Assembly (NCBI GenBank): GCA_017509065.1
Contig: JAFWQM010000009.1
Coordinates: forward strand, 112,775-176,774
Source of the DNA: Clostridia bacterium
Lineage (GTDB): Bacteria > Bacillota_A > Clostridia > Christensenellales > Aristaeellaceae
DNA length: 64,000 bases
Reading direction: 5' to 3'
Made by a program: the position numbers and the translations under genes
Notes under the pieces: generated by a model
Told to the model about the DNA's origin: nothing
The model's database searches: none
What the model saw: only the letters and a program-made list of their open reading frames with translations
Part shown: in pieces, positions 16,552 to 25,823 of the stretch
Layout: each line of letters begins with the position of its first letter
Position numbering within the stretch: the stretch's first letter is position 1

Positions 16552-18861
16552 ATGCTCACCATTTCCCTTGTTCAGCAGTCCGGCCCGGCTCCCATGCTGC
16601 CCGGGCTTCCCGCGTGGCTGTGCGGCCTGCTGGCATCCAGGGGAATCAGAACCGTGGAGGAGGCGCAAAGGTTCTTACACCCTTCTTTGGATCAGCTGCG
16701 GAAGCCGGAAGATCTGCATGAACTCAGCAAAGCGGCGGAGCTGATCCGGGACGCGGCGAAGCAGGGGAAGCGGATGGTGATTTACGGAGACTACGACGTG
16801 GACGGCGTGTCCGCGTCCGCCATCCTGTATGAAGCGCTGCTCCGGCTGGGAACGAAAGCGGCGGTCTATCTGCCTGACCGCCATAGCGAGGGCTACGGGC
16901 TGAACATCCCGGCTGTGGAAAAGCTGGCGCAGGAAGCTGACGTGCTCATCACGGTGGACTGCGGCATCACCAGCATCCGGGAAGTAAAGCGGGCGAAGGA
17001 GCTGGGCATGACGGTGATCGTGACCGACCACCACCGGCATCCGGACGAGCTGCCCCCCGCGGACGCGGTGGTTTCGCCGCTGCTGGGTGGCTATCCCTTC
17101 TCCGGTCTGTGCGGGGCAGGCGTGGCCTGGAAGCTCGCACTGGCATTGGTGGGAGAACAGGCCATGGAACTGATGGAGTTGGCCGCTGTCGCAACGGTGG
17201 CGGACATGGTGCCGCTGACGGACGAAAACCGGGTGATCGCGGCGCTGGGCCTGGAACAGCTCTCGCATACAAGGCGGCCCGGACTGCGGGCGGCCATGGA
17301 GCGCGCGGGCATCCAGGGCAGCGTGAACAGCGACCAGGTGGGCTTCCAGATCGGCCCGCGCCTGAACGCCTGCGGGCGCATGGCTTCGGCGCGCATCGCG
17401 TTTAACCTGCTCACCACCCGGAGCAAAACCGAAGCCGAAGAACTGGCACTGAAAACGGAAGCGCTGAACCAGGAGCGGAAAACCCAGGAAACGAAGGTGC
17501 TGGAAGAAGCGCTGGCGCAGGCGGCTCAGATGGATCTGGTGGAAAAACATGCCATTGTGGTTTGCGGAGAAGGCTGGAACAGCGGCGTGGTGGGCCTGGC
17601 TGCCGGGCGCGTGGCGGAGCAGTTCGCCTATCCCACGGTGGCGTTGGCGGCGGAGGGCGATACTTGCGTCGGCAGCGCCAGAAGCGCCGGGGACATTGAC
17701 ATTTACAAGGCCCTCAGCCAATGCGCCGACCTGTTCGAGCGCTTCGGCGGGCACAGGCAGGCAGCGGGGCTGACGCTGAAAAGGGAGCACGTGGCGGAAT
17801 TTGCCGCCCGCCTGTCCCGGGCCGTCGCGGAGCAGACAGGCGGCAAGCCCGTGAAGCCCACAATTCTTTGCGACGGCGAACTGACACTCAGCGATGTGAC
17901 AGAGGAAGCCGTGCATTGGCTGGAAAAGCTGGAGCCCTTCGGCATGGGCAACCCTGCCCCGCGCTTCCTGTGCAGCGGCGCGCAGCCCCTGTCCTTCCGC
18001 ACTGTCGGCGCGGAGGGGCGGCATCTGAAATGCAGCTTCCTGCAAGGCAGCGCGCAGCGGGACGGCATCTTCTTCGGCGGCGGGGACTGGGCCGGGAAAA
18101 CAGCCGGCTGCTTCCGCTTCGCGTTCTCTCCCACGCTGAATGAGTTTCGGGGGCGCGTCAGCGCCGAGTGCCGGGTGTACGCGTTGCAGATGATGCCTGA
18201 ATCCCTGCCGGAAGATCAGGCGCGGGAGGCAATCTCCCTCTTCTCCGAAAGCAGCAGCGGCGCGCCTGTTCCTTCCCTTATGCCCGATGATTTGCCTTCC
18301 CTGATGGCGGCGGGGCAGGGCACATTACTTCTCTGCCGGTGTCTGGAAACGGCGCTTGCGCTCCACGAGCGGTTTCCGGAAGCGGATTTCCTCCTTGATG
18401 AAGCGGCGGACAGCCGGGCGTTCAACACCGTTCTGCTCTATGGCGGCGCGAAAACCGTTTCCTCTGCGTTCCGCAGGATCGTATTCTGCGACGGGGACAT
18501 GGGCGAAGGAGACGCTTACCGGGCCGCCTGCCCCAGGGCGGCCATCGCGGCGCTGCCCGTCTCCGAACCGCTGAACAGTCTGCTTTCCGCTTCCTTCGTC
18601 GATAGGGACACGCTGCGGAACTGTTATATCCTGCTGAGAAGCCAGCCCTTCCGCGACCTGTACAGTTTCGCTGCCGCTGCAAACCTGTCCGTCCCCAAGG
18701 CTGCCTTCGCCCTGGCTGTGCTGCGGGAAATCGGGCTGGCAGATGTTTCCCTCTCTCCCTTCCGGGCCGTCCTGCTTCCCCCAAGAAAGCGCGACCCGGA
18801 AGAAAGCGTATTATTCCGGAAAGCAAAACAAGCCCATACTCTGGACACTCTAAATTCCTGA
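16552..18861 (+). CDS. recJ: Single-stranded-DNA-specific exonuclease RecJ
   Basis: A 769-residue 5'-3' exonuclease of the DHH family, used in recombination and mismatch repair. The catalytic motifs appear in order: YGDYDVDGVSAS near residues 76-87, the DCGIT block near 142, the VTDHHRH motif near 160, and the DHHA1 glycine motif (GGHRQAAGL) near 400. A C-terminal extension of about 200 residues beyond the core is common in Firmicutes. ATG follows GGGAGGATC. It is followed by rsh after 27 bp, so the two are probably cotranscribed. Confidence 0.95.
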   Translation: MLTISLVQQSGPAPMLPGLPAWLCGLLASRGIRTVEEAQRFLHPSLDQLRKPEDLHELSKAAELIRDAAKQGKRMVIYGDYDVDGVSASAILYEALLRLGTKAAVYLPDRHSEGYGLNIPAVEKLAQEADVLITVDCGITSIREVKRAKELGMTVIVTDHHRHPDELPPADAVVSPLLGGYPFSGLCGAGVAWKLALALVGEQAMELMELAAVATVADMVPLTDENRVIAALGLEQLSHTRRPGLRAAMERAGIQGSVNSDQVGFQIGPRLNACGRMASARIAFNLLTTRSKTEAEELALKTEALNQERKTQETKVLEEALAQAAQMDLVEKHAIVVCGEGWNSGVVGLAAGRVAEQFAYPTVALAAEGDTCVGSARSAGDIDIYKALSQCADLFERFGGHRQAAGLTLKREHVAEFAARLSRAVAEQTGGKPVKPTILCDGELTLSDVTEEAVHWLEKLEPFGMGNPAPRFLCSGAQPLSFRTVGAEGRHLKCSFLQGSAQRDGIFFGGGDWAGKTAGCFRFAFSPTLNEFRGRVSAECRVYALQMMPESLPEDQAREAISLFSESSSGAPVPSLMPDDLPSLMAAGQGTLLLCRCLETALALHERFPEADFLLDEAADSRAFNTVLLYGGAKTVSSAFRRIVFCDGDMGEGDAYRAACPRAAIAALPVSEPLNSLLSASFVDRDTLRNCYILLRSQPFRDLYSFAAAANLSVPKAAFALAVLREIGLADVSLSPFRAVLLPPRKRDPEESVLFRKAKQAHTLDTLNS

Positions 18862-18888
18862 CTCCCAACTGAAGAATGGAGGTGCGCT

Positions 18889-21087
18889 ATGGCATACACT
18901 GCATATGAACCGATGACAATGGATGAGATCCTGGCAAGAGTGAAAAAAGTGGATACGGACGGCAAGGGCATTGCCCTGGTTCAGCAAGCATATGATTTTG
19001 CCGCTGACGCGCACAAGGAACAGAAGCGCAAAAGCGGCGAGCCGTATATCGTGCATCCTTTGTACGTGGCGAGCATCATCACCGAGCTGATGATCGACCC
19101 GCCCACCATCGCTGCCGCGCTGCTGCACGACGTGGTGGAGGACACAGGCGCGACGGCGCAGCAGATGCAGGAACTGTTCGGGGAGGAAGTGGCCCGGCTG
19201 GTGGACGGTGTGACCAAGCTGGCCAAGCTGAACTTTGCCGACCGCGAGGAACAGCAGGCGGAATCCCTGCGCAAGATGATCCTGGCGATGAGCAAGGACA
19301 TCCGCGTGGTGCTGATCAAGCTGGCCGACCGGCTGCACAACATGCGCACACTCAAATACAAGGAGCCCGACCGCCAGGTGGCCATCGCCCGGGAAACGCT
19401 GGATATCTACGCGCCGCTGGCCCACCGCCTGGGCGTGTACGGCATCAAGCAGGAGCTGGAAGACCTGTCGCTGCGCTATATCGACCCGGAAGGCTACCAG
19501 AACGTGGCCCAGAAGGTGGGCATGAAGCGGGCGGAGCGGGAAGAAAATATCAAACTGGTCATTTCCGAGCTCTCCCACAAGCTGGACGAGCACGGTCTTC
19601 ACTACGACATAGACGGACGGCCCAAGCACCTGTATTCCATCTACCGGAAAATGGTGATTCAGAACAAGCCCTTCGACCAGATTTTTGACCTGATCGCCAT
19701 CCGCGTGATCGTAGATACCATTCCGGACTGCTACACGGTGCTGGGCATCGCGCACACGCTTTGGAATCAGGTGCCGGGCCGGTTCAAGGATTACATCTCC
19801 GTGCCCAAGGCCAATATGTACCAGTCCCTCCACACGACGGTGGTGGGCGGGCGGCGCATCCCTTTCCCCTTTGAAATTCAGATCCGTACCTGGGAAATGC
19901 ACCGAATCGCCGAATACGGCATCGCCGCGCACTGGCGATACAAGGAAGGCGGCAAAAAGGACAATGGCCTGGATGACAAGCTGTATTGGCTGCGTCAGAT
20001 CCTGGACTGGCAATCCGAAGCCAAGGACAGCCATGAGTTCATCGACGGCCTGAAGACAGACCTGTTCTCCGAGGAAGTGTTTCTCTTCACTCCCAAGGGC
20101 GATATCATTTCCATGCAGCGCGGCTCCACGCCCTTGGACTTCGCCTATCGCATCCATTCCCAGGTGGGCAATTCCTGCGTCGGCGCGCGCATCAATGGAA
20201 AAATGATGCCGCTGGATACCGTGCTGGAAACCGGCGACCGGGTGGAGGTGATCACCTCCTCCGCGTCCAAAGGCCCCAGCATGGACTGGCTGAAAATCGT
20301 CAAAACCCAGCAGGCCAAGGCCAAGATCCGCCAGTTCTTCAAGCGCGAGCTGCGGGGCGAAAACGTGGTGCGCGGAAAGGAAATGCTGGAGCACGAAGCC
20401 AAGCGGCGCGGCGTGAAGCTGCCGGATTACACCAAGCCCGAGTATTATGAACCGCTGCTGAAAAAATACATGTTCCAGGATCTGGACGATCTGTACGGCG
20501 CCATCGGCTACGGCGGCGTGGCCGCAGTGTATGTGCTCAGCCGCCTGATCGACGAAAAGCAGAAGAAGGACAATGCGTCTGCTCCGCCAAAGCCTCCCGT
20601 CAATCTGCCCGAAACGCCGCCGCCCCACATTTCCGACGGCAAGCCCACCCACGGCATCTTTGTCCACGGGGAATCCGGGATGCTTGTTCGCTTCGCCCGC
20701 TGCTGCAACCCCGTGCCCGGCGACGACATCGTGGGCTACATCACCCGCGGCCGCGGCGTGACCGTGCACAAGGCGGATTGCGTGAACGCGATGCACTCCG
20801 AGCCCGAACGCGCCGTGCCCGTTTCCTGGGCCGCCGAGGAACTGGACAATTTCAGCGCCAACGTGATCATCATCTGCTACGACCATAATTCGCTCCTGGG
20901 CGAGATCACCAACTACATCCAGGATCAGGGCATCCCGCTGACCGCCCTGAGCGTCAAGCTCAACAAGAACAAAACCTGCACCATCACCACCACCATGCAG
21001 GTGAAATCCCGCGAGCAGCTGGACTCCGCGCTGGCCAAGCTCCAGCGGAGAAGCGACGTGATCGAAGCGTACAGGAGCGCAAGCTGA
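18889..21087 (+). CDS. Bifunctional (p)ppGpp synthetase/hydrolase (Rsh/Rel)
   Basis: A 732-residue long-form RelA/SpoT homologue that makes and degrades (p)ppGpp in the stringent response. The HD hydrolase domain contains HPLYVASIIT and ALLHDVVEDT (near residues 45-83) and KLADRLHNMRTL; the synthetase domain contains GRPKHLYSIYRKM near 243-255 and YISVPKANMYQSLHT near 304. A TGS domain (EEVFLFTPKGDI near 395) and a C-terminal ACT domain with the CC zinc-finger-like site (FARCCNPVPGD) follow. Intact HD residues indicate active hydrolase as well as synthetase. ATG follows GAATGGAGGTG. Confidence 0.95.
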   Translation: MAYTAYEPMTMDEILARVKKVDTDGKGIALVQQAYDFAADAHKEQKRKSGEPYIVHPLYVASIITELMIDPPTIAAALLHDVVEDTGATAQQMQELFGEEVARLVDGVTKLAKLNFADREEQQAESLRKMILAMSKDIRVVLIKLADRLHNMRTLKYKEPDRQVAIARETLDIYAPLAHRLGVYGIKQELEDLSLRYIDPEGYQNVAQKVGMKRAEREENIKLVISELSHKLDEHGLHYDIDGRPKHLYSIYRKMVIQNKPFDQIFDLIAIRVIVDTIPDCYTVLGIAHTLWNQVPGRFKDYISVPKANMYQSLHTTVVGGRRIPFPFEIQIRTWEMHRIAEYGIAAHWRYKEGGKKDNGLDDKLYWLRQILDWQSEAKDSHEFIDGLKTDLFSEEVFLFTPKGDIISMQRGSTPLDFAYRIHSQVGNSCVGARINGKMMPLDTVLETGDRVEVITSSASKGPSMDWLKIVKTQQAKAKIRQFFKRELRGENVVRGKEMLEHEAKRRGVKLPDYTKPEYYEPLLKKYMFQDLDDLYGAIGYGGVAAVYVLSRLIDEKQKKDNASAPPKPPVNLPETPPPHISDGKPTHGIFVHGESGMLVRFARCCNPVPGDDIVGYITRGRGVTVHKADCVNAMHSEPERAVPVSWAAEELDNFSANVIIICYDHNSLLGEITNYIQDQGIPLTALSVKLNKNKTCTITTTMQVKSREQLDSALAKLQRRSDVIEAYRSAS

Positions 21088-21164
21088 ATTTTTGTCGAAT
21101 CTGAAATAAAAATGTAATAAATTGTCCTTTTGTTTAAAAAATACGCTTTTATATTAAAAAACAG

Positions 21165-21193
21165 TTGACTTTTTGTAATAAATTTGATATAAA
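21165..21193 (+). promoter_or_regulatory. Promoter of the VanY-like gene
   Basis: TTGACT (21165-21170), 17 bp, TATAAA (21188-21193), within a very AT-rich stretch (21095-21200) unlike the surrounding sequence. Confidence 0.7.
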
Positions 21194-21222
21194 TAAGAAG
21201 GATATTCTTCACAATTTTGATG

Positions 21223-21241
21223 GACGCATCTGCGTCTTTTT
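21223..21241 (+). terminator. Short intrinsic-terminator-like hairpin in the leader
   Basis: GACGC (21223-21227) and GCGTC (21232-21236) around ATCT, followed directly by TTTTT and then by the ribosome binding site GGAAGGTGA. It lies about 25 nt after the predicted start of transcription, so it could end rsh transcription or attenuate the VanY-like gene. Confidence 0.55.
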
Positions 21242-21255
21242 GGAAGGTGAAAGCA

Positions 21256-22398
21256 ATGGCGAGAAAACGTACTTCCGACGCTTACCGGAAGCTGACTGGC
21301 ATCGTGATCATTTTGTTCGTGCTGACGGCGCTGTGCGGCGCGGGATACGTGCTGCTGGATCAATCCATCCAGGTGCAGCAGGCGGAGAATGACGCGAGGG
21401 CAAAGACGGAAAACGAACTGCTGGACGCGCAGTATCAGCAGGCGAAGCAGGAAGAGCGCGCGAAGCAGGCGGAAGGAAAGACCGTTCAGTGGCCGGAGCC
21501 GAAAGCGCAGGGCTGGGACGTGGTGGACGTAAGCAATTATCCCCTGACCAACACCCGCGACTATGAGGCTTCCCGCATGGAACTGATCACCAGCGGCATG
21601 CTGCTGGTCAACCGCTGGCACGCCGTGCCCGACGACCTTTCCCAGGCTGAATTCCTGGTGGTTCATACCGCCGACAAGCGAATTGCCACCGCGGGCAACA
21701 GCGTCAAGCTTCTCTCTCCCGCCATCACCGCCCTGGGCGAACTGATCGCCGACGCCAAGGCTGCAGGCCTGGAACATTACAATGTGGAAGAGGGCTACCG
21801 CCTCAAGGAAGTACAGCAGGAAAAGTTTGACAAGCGCGCGCAGGAATACGCCAACCGCTACTCGGGCGACGCGCTGACGGATAAGGTGGTCACTTCCGGC
21901 ATCAGCGTGCCCGGCACCAGCGAATATGAATCCGGCTTATCCTTCTGCATGGGGCGCTATGCCAAGGGCGACCCGATCATGGACAAGAAATTCCACGAGC
22001 TGCCCCAGTCCGACTGGATGCTGGAGCACAGCTGGGAATACGGCATCATTTTCCGGTTCCCGGTTCAGGGCTATCCGAACGACACGGTAACGGACAAATC
22101 TTACAAGACCGGCCAGAGCAGCAAGCTGAGCATTTACCGCTATGTCGGCAAGGCGAACGCCGCGGTGATGCACATCATGAACTTCTGCATGGAAGAATAC
22201 ATTGAGTATCTGATCCAGCATCCCCACATCGCGGTGTATCTGGACGGCCAGCTGAAATACGAAATCGTCCGGACCGAAGGCTACTACGGCGGCAGCGCCA
22301 CCGTGAAGGTCACCCGCTCCGCCCAGGATATCAACGTTTCCACAGACAACATGGAAAACAACGGCATGGGCGGCATCATCACGGCCATGTCCTATTGA
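21256..22398 (+). CDS. VanY-family protein lacking the zinc ligands (probable pseudoenzyme)
   Basis: A 380-residue membrane-anchored protein: one N-terminal membrane segment (near residues 13-33), a Gln/Glu-rich helical stalk (near 38-75), then a LAS/VanY carboxypeptidase fold. The fold is recognisable from PGTSEYESGL near 218, WMLEHSWEYGIIFRFP near 253 and IYRYVGKANAAVMH near 292, ending in an unusual extra domain with VYLDGQLKYEIV. Active VanY proteins carry SxHxxGxAxD and WHxRYVG; here the His and Asp positions read Y and C/M, and the WH of the last motif reads IY. The three metal ligands are therefore absent. It may bind peptidoglycan without cutting it. Start ATG 21256 follows GGAAGGTGA. 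Confidence 0.8.
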   Translation: MARKRTSDAYRKLTGIVIILFVLTALCGAGYVLLDQSIQVQQAENDARAKTENELLDAQYQQAKQEERAKQAEGKTVQWPEPKAQGWDVVDVSNYPLTNTRDYEASRMELITSGMLLVNRWHAVPDDLSQAEFLVVHTADKRIATAGNSVKLLSPAITALGELIADAKAAGLEHYNVEEGYRLKEVQQEKFDKRAQEYANRYSGDALTDKVVTSGISVPGTSEYESGLSFCMGRYAKGDPIMDKKFHELPQSDWMLEHSWEYGIIFRFPVQGYPNDTVTDKSYKTGQSSKLSIYRYVGKANAAVMHIMNFCMEEYIEYLIQHPHIAVYLDGQLKYEIVRTEGYYGGSATVKVTRSAQDINVSTDNMENNGMGGIITAMSY

Positions 22399-22421
22399 TC
22401 CGATTATACGCTCTGTTTGAA

Positions 22422-22456
22422 CCGCCCGGGGAAAAACTCCGGGCGGCTTGCTTTTT
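22422..22456 (+). terminator. Terminator of the VanY-like gene
   Basis: CCGCCCGG (22422-22429) pairs with CCGGGCGG (22439-22446), followed by CTTGCTTTTT. Confidence 0.85.
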
Positions 22457-22498
22457 GATAGGAAAAACTGCGTCCAAAGAAGAAACGAACGCTTGGCA

Positions 22499-22527
22499 TT
22501 GACTTCCATTACGCGCTGAATTATAAT
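22499..22527 (+). promoter_or_regulatory. Promoter of the esterase gene
   Basis: TTGACT (22499-22504), 17 bp, TATAAT (22522-22527). Confidence 0.75.
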
Positions 22528-22568
22528 GAACGCAAAGAAAAAAGGGGAATTTGAAAGGAGCGTTTTGC

Positions 22569-23654
22569 ATGAAAAAAGCTTGGCCATTGGATACCGCCGT
22601 ATCCTTCGATCCTTACTACGGAGAGCCGAACCGCGACGGCGATCAGGGATATGAAATCCTTGAGGACGGCAGCGTGTTCATCCGCCTGAAAGCCCCCGGC
22701 GCGCGGGAAGTGGCGCTGGATCAGTTTGGCAGGATGCACCCGCTGGAAAAGGCGTCGGACGAAATCTGGGAGGGCAAGGTCAACTTAGGCCGGGGTTTCC
22801 AGTATTTCTTCCTCAAAATCGACGGGAACGACGTGCTTAGTCCCTATCTGCCCATCGGCTACGGCTGCTGCCGGCCCATGAACTTCCTGGACATCCCCGT
22901 GCGCGGCGAAGAGGAATGGGCAACCTTGGACGACATTCCACACGGCGCGGTGACACGGCATTACTTCCCTTCCTCCGTCACCGGGAAAATGGAAATCTGC
23001 CTGGTGTACACCCCCGCGTCCTATGACTCCAATAAAAAATACCCGGTGCTGTACCTGCAGCACGGGTACGGCGAAAACGAAACGGGCTGGGTGTACCAGG
23101 GCCACGTGGGCCGCATCGCGGACAGGCTGCTGCACGAGGGCAAAATGCAGGAAATGCTGATTGTGATGGGCAACGGCATGACCCAGGGCGACGACATTCA
23201 CCAGGGACGGATGCTGTTCCCGCAGGTGCTGCTCACCGACCTGATCCCCTTTATCGAAGCCCATTATCCCGTGCTCACCGATAAATGGCACCGGGCCATG
23301 GCAGGCCTGAGCATGGGCAGCTTCCAGACCAGCCTGGTCACGCTGACGCATCCTGACCTGTTCGGCTACGCAGGACTGTTCAGCGGCTTCCTCCGGGCCA
23401 TTCGGGAAGGGAAGAACGATCATCTGGCCCTGCTGGACGACAAAGAAAAGTTCCGGGAAGCTTTCCGCGTATTCTACCGCGCAATGGGCACGGGCGACCA
23501 GTTCTTTGAAACCTTCCTGGCCGACGACGAGCTGGTGAAGGAAAAGGGCGTGGACATGACCCGCCGCACCTTCCCCGGCGGCCACGACTGGGGCGTATGG
23601 CGCAGGTGCATCCATGACTTCCTGCCCATGATTTTCCAGGAAAAGGATCAATAA
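22569..23654 (+). CDS. Alpha/beta-hydrolase, carbohydrate esterase family 1-like
   Basis: A 361-residue protein. The first ~100 residues look like a CBM48-type early-set domain (VFIRLKAPGAREVALDQFG), the rest is an esterase-D/CE1 hydrolase. The nucleophile elbow is GLSMGS near residues 245-250, the oxyanion region LQHGYGENETGW near 161, and the likely catalytic His lies in GGHDWGVW near 337. No signal peptide is visible, so it acts in the cytoplasm. Family members remove acetyl or feruloyl groups from xylan fragments. ATG follows GAAAGGAGC. It is a single-gene unit with its own promoter and terminator. Confidence 0.85.
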   Translation: MKKAWPLDTAVSFDPYYGEPNRDGDQGYEILEDGSVFIRLKAPGAREVALDQFGRMHPLEKASDEIWEGKVNLGRGFQYFFLKIDGNDVLSPYLPIGYGCCRPMNFLDIPVRGEEEWATLDDIPHGAVTRHYFPSSVTGKMEICLVYTPASYDSNKKYPVLYLQHGYGENETGWVYQGHVGRIADRLLHEGKMQEMLIVMGNGMTQGDDIHQGRMLFPQVLLTDLIPFIEAHYPVLTDKWHRAMAGLSMGSFQTSLVTLTHPDLFGYAGLFSGFLRAIREGKNDHLALLDDKEKFREAFRVFYRAMGTGDQFFETFLADDELVKEKGVDMTRRTFPGGHDWGVWRRCIHDFLPMIFQEKDQ

Positions 23655-23695
23655 CGCGCTTGGAAGAGAGTAGTTTCTTTGTCCGTTATGCTTCA

Positions 23696-23734
23696 AAAAA
23701 ATCGCCACGGCTTTATCGCTGTGGCGATTTTTCT
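23696..23734. terminator. Bidirectional terminator between convergent genes
   Basis: AAAAATCGCCAC and GTGGCGATTTTT form a near-perfect stem, flanked by A-run on the left and T-run on the right. It serves the esterase and the hydrogenase genes. Confidence 0.9.
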
Positions 23735-23771
23735 TATGCTGTGTCCCTTTATAAAGGAAGGAAATCCACTG

Positions 23772-25292
23772 TCAATCCGTTTCGAGCTCGGGCAGGATGG
23801 TGGTATAGGTACTTTCGTAGGCGTGGGCCTTTTCCGTCAGCTTCTTCACCTTTTCAACTTCCTGAACCGCCTTGGGAATCAGCTGCAGCGTGCCCGCGCC
23901 GCCGACGCAGCCGCCGGGGCAGGCCATGCCTTCCAGCAGATAGCCGTTCAGCTTGCCCGCTTTGGCGCGCATCAGCATTTTCCGGCACTCGTTCAGCCCT
24001 TCGGCGTGTTCCACCAGGATCTCGCGGTTCGGCGCCATCTCTTTGATGCAATTGGCCACCGCGCCGGCGACCCCGCCGCTGACCGAGAATCCGCGTCCGT
24101 CGGCGCTCGCGGTGTGCGGCACCCGCATTTCTTCCAATGCGCTAAAGTCAATTTCCTTTGCCTCAAACATGCCCATCACTTCCTCGAAGGTGAGCACGAA
24201 GTCAACATCGCTGCGGATCGTGCGGCGGCTGGCTTCCAGCTTCTTGGCGGCGCACGGGCCGATGAACGCCACCTTGCAGCCGGGATGCTCCTTTTTGAGC
24301 AGTCTGCCGGTCAGCACCATGGGTGTGAGCGCCATGGAGATGCACTCCGCCTGCCGGGGGAACTCCCGCTTCGCCATCACCGACCAAGCCGGGCAGCAGG
24401 ACGTGGCCATAAAGGGCAGCTTGTCCGGCACTTCCTTCAAGAAGTCCCTGGCCTCCTGCATCGTGCACAGGTCGGCCCCGATCGCCACCTCCACCATATC
24501 CGTAAAGCCAAGCGCCAGGAACGCGGACCGCATTTTTTCCGGCGCGAGCTCCTTTCCGAACTGCCCGGCAACGGCAGGCGCAATGGCGGCATACACCGGC
24601 GTGCCGCTGCGAATGGCCTGGATGCACTGGAAAATCTGCGCCTTGTCCGCGATGGCGCCGAAGGGGCAGTTGGCCAGGCACATGCCGCAGCTGACGCATT
24701 TATCCTGGTCGATTTCCGCGCGCCCGTACTCGTCGCTTTTGATCGCCTTCATGCCGCAGGCCACGGCGCAGGGCCGCTCCATGCGCAGGATCGCGTCGTA
24801 CTGGCACACGCCCATGCACTTGCCGCACTTGATGCACTTGCTCTGGTCGATATGGCACTGGCCGTGGTCAAAATATATGGCGTCCCTGGGGCACACCTGG
24901 CGGCACGGCTGGGCCAGGCAGCCCTGGCATTGGTCCGTGATCGCCACCACGTTGTCCGGGCATTTGTGGCAGGCGAATTTGATGATGTTAATCAGCGGCG
25001 GCTGATAGTATTTTTCCGGCAGAACGCATTCCTCCGCCCCCTTGGACACAGGGGCATGCTCGGTCACATCTCTTAGCGGCAGGCCCATTGCCAGGCGCAT
25101 GCGTTCCTTCACGATCGCCCGCTCAAGAAACACGCTTTCCCGATACCTGGATACTTCGCCGGGAATGATGCGGTAGGGGATGTTCTCCATGTCGGACAGG
25201 TCGCCGTCGTACTGATAGGAAAGCCTTGCAACCTCAGCGAAGACCTTCTTCCGAATATCGTTGATGGAGGTATGAATTCCTCGCATGCCCAT
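23772..25292 (-). CDS. [FeFe]-hydrogenase-like protein, group B type
   Basis: A 506-residue monomeric hydrogenase-like protein. Several ferredoxin-type cysteine motifs come first (CQGCLAQPCRQVCP, CIKCGKCMGVC, CVSCGMCLANCP, near residues 120-215), then the three H-cluster motifs: TSCCPAW near 295, GPCAAKKLEA near 343 and ACPGGCVGG near 454. The second Cys of the first motif (CC instead of CS) and the short spacing agree with group B enzymes, whose physiological electron partner is less well known than that of group A. Fermentative hydrogen turnover is inferred. It lies 56 bp behind nanQ/yhcH on the same strand and may share its promoter. Confidence 0.88.
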   Translation of the reverse strand: MGMRGIHTSINDIRKKVFAEVARLSYQYDGDLSDMENIPYRIIPGEVSRYRESVFLERAIVKERMRLAMGLPLRDVTEHAPVSKGAEECVLPEKYYQPPLINIIKFACHKCPDNVVAITDQCQGCLAQPCRQVCPRDAIYFDHGQCHIDQSKCIKCGKCMGVCQYDAILRMERPCAVACGMKAIKSDEYGRAEIDQDKCVSCGMCLANCPFGAIADKAQIFQCIQAIRSGTPVYAAIAPAVAGQFGKELAPEKMRSAFLALGFTDMVEVAIGADLCTMQEARDFLKEVPDKLPFMATSCCPAWSVMAKREFPRQAECISMALTPMVLTGRLLKKEHPGCKVAFIGPCAAKKLEASRRTIRSDVDFVLTFEEVMGMFEAKEIDFSALEEMRVPHTASADGRGFSVSGGVAGAVANCIKEMAPNREILVEHAEGLNECRKMLMRAKAGKLNGYLLEGMACPGGCVGGAGTLQLIPKAVQEVEKVKKLTEKAHAYESTYTTILPELETD

Positions 25293-25348
25293 AATCGTAT
25301 GTTCCTTTCTTTATTTATCTGTTCAGCCGCATTGCCTTCCCCGGCCGC

Positions 25349-25795
25349 TTATACCCTAACCTTAACGACAGCCTTGCGGCAGAACGCGGGACAGTCTTCA
25401 GGCAAGCCGGGGGCGTGCGCTTCGCCGGGCAGGAAGATCACGAACTGATTCTCTTTCAAGGTAAATTCCACGTATTTTTCAACGCCGGTCACAGTACGGA
25501 AGTCGCCCTTCAATTCACCCAAATCCCCCAGGCCCCAGCGGAAGCGTTCGCTGCCCTGCAACACCAGCTGGATATCCGCATAGACCGCGTGCGCTTCGTA
25601 GGCAGGCTCCTTTTCCTGCTGGTTGTATTCCTGGATGTTGACGAACACATTGTCCCCGTCGATGTCATGGCGGCCCGGCGAAAGGGAAGCGAAATCCGCG
25701 GTCAACAAGAATTCCTGCGCTGTCGTAAAGTTCTTCCCCAACTTTCCCAGGTCAAATGAGAAGCTCTTTCCTCTTACAATTTCGTCGATCAGCAT
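25349..25795 (-). CDS. nanQ: YhcH/NanQ-type sugar anomerase
   Basis: A 148-residue cupin-like protein of the YhcH/YjgK/YiaL family. Conserved blocks include GRHDIDGDNVFVNIQEY, the metal-site region EAHAVYADIQLVLQG and the acid-rich end FLPGEAHAPGL. Members associated with sialic acid operons speed the opening and anomer conversion of N-acetylneuraminate. The sialate uptake and lyase genes start 1.4 kb away, which supports the nanQ role. ATG is preceded by AAAGGAGGAACCC. The symbol is inferred from context; the family also occurs with other sugar pathways. Confidence 0.75.
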   Translation of the reverse strand: MLIDEIVRGKSFSFDLGKLGKNFTTAQEFLLTADFASLSPGRHDIDGDNVFVNIQEYNQQEKEPAYEAHAVYADIQLVLQGSERFRWGLGDLGELKGDFRTVTGVEKYVEFTLKENQFVIFLPGEAHAPGLPEDCPAFCRKAVVKVRV

Positions 25796-25823
25796 TGGGG
25801 GTTCCTCCTTTAATTGGATTTGA

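Noticed and set aside
18850..20886. A 678-residue open frame on the minus strand
   Set aside because: Antisense to rsh with no start context and no recognisable motif.
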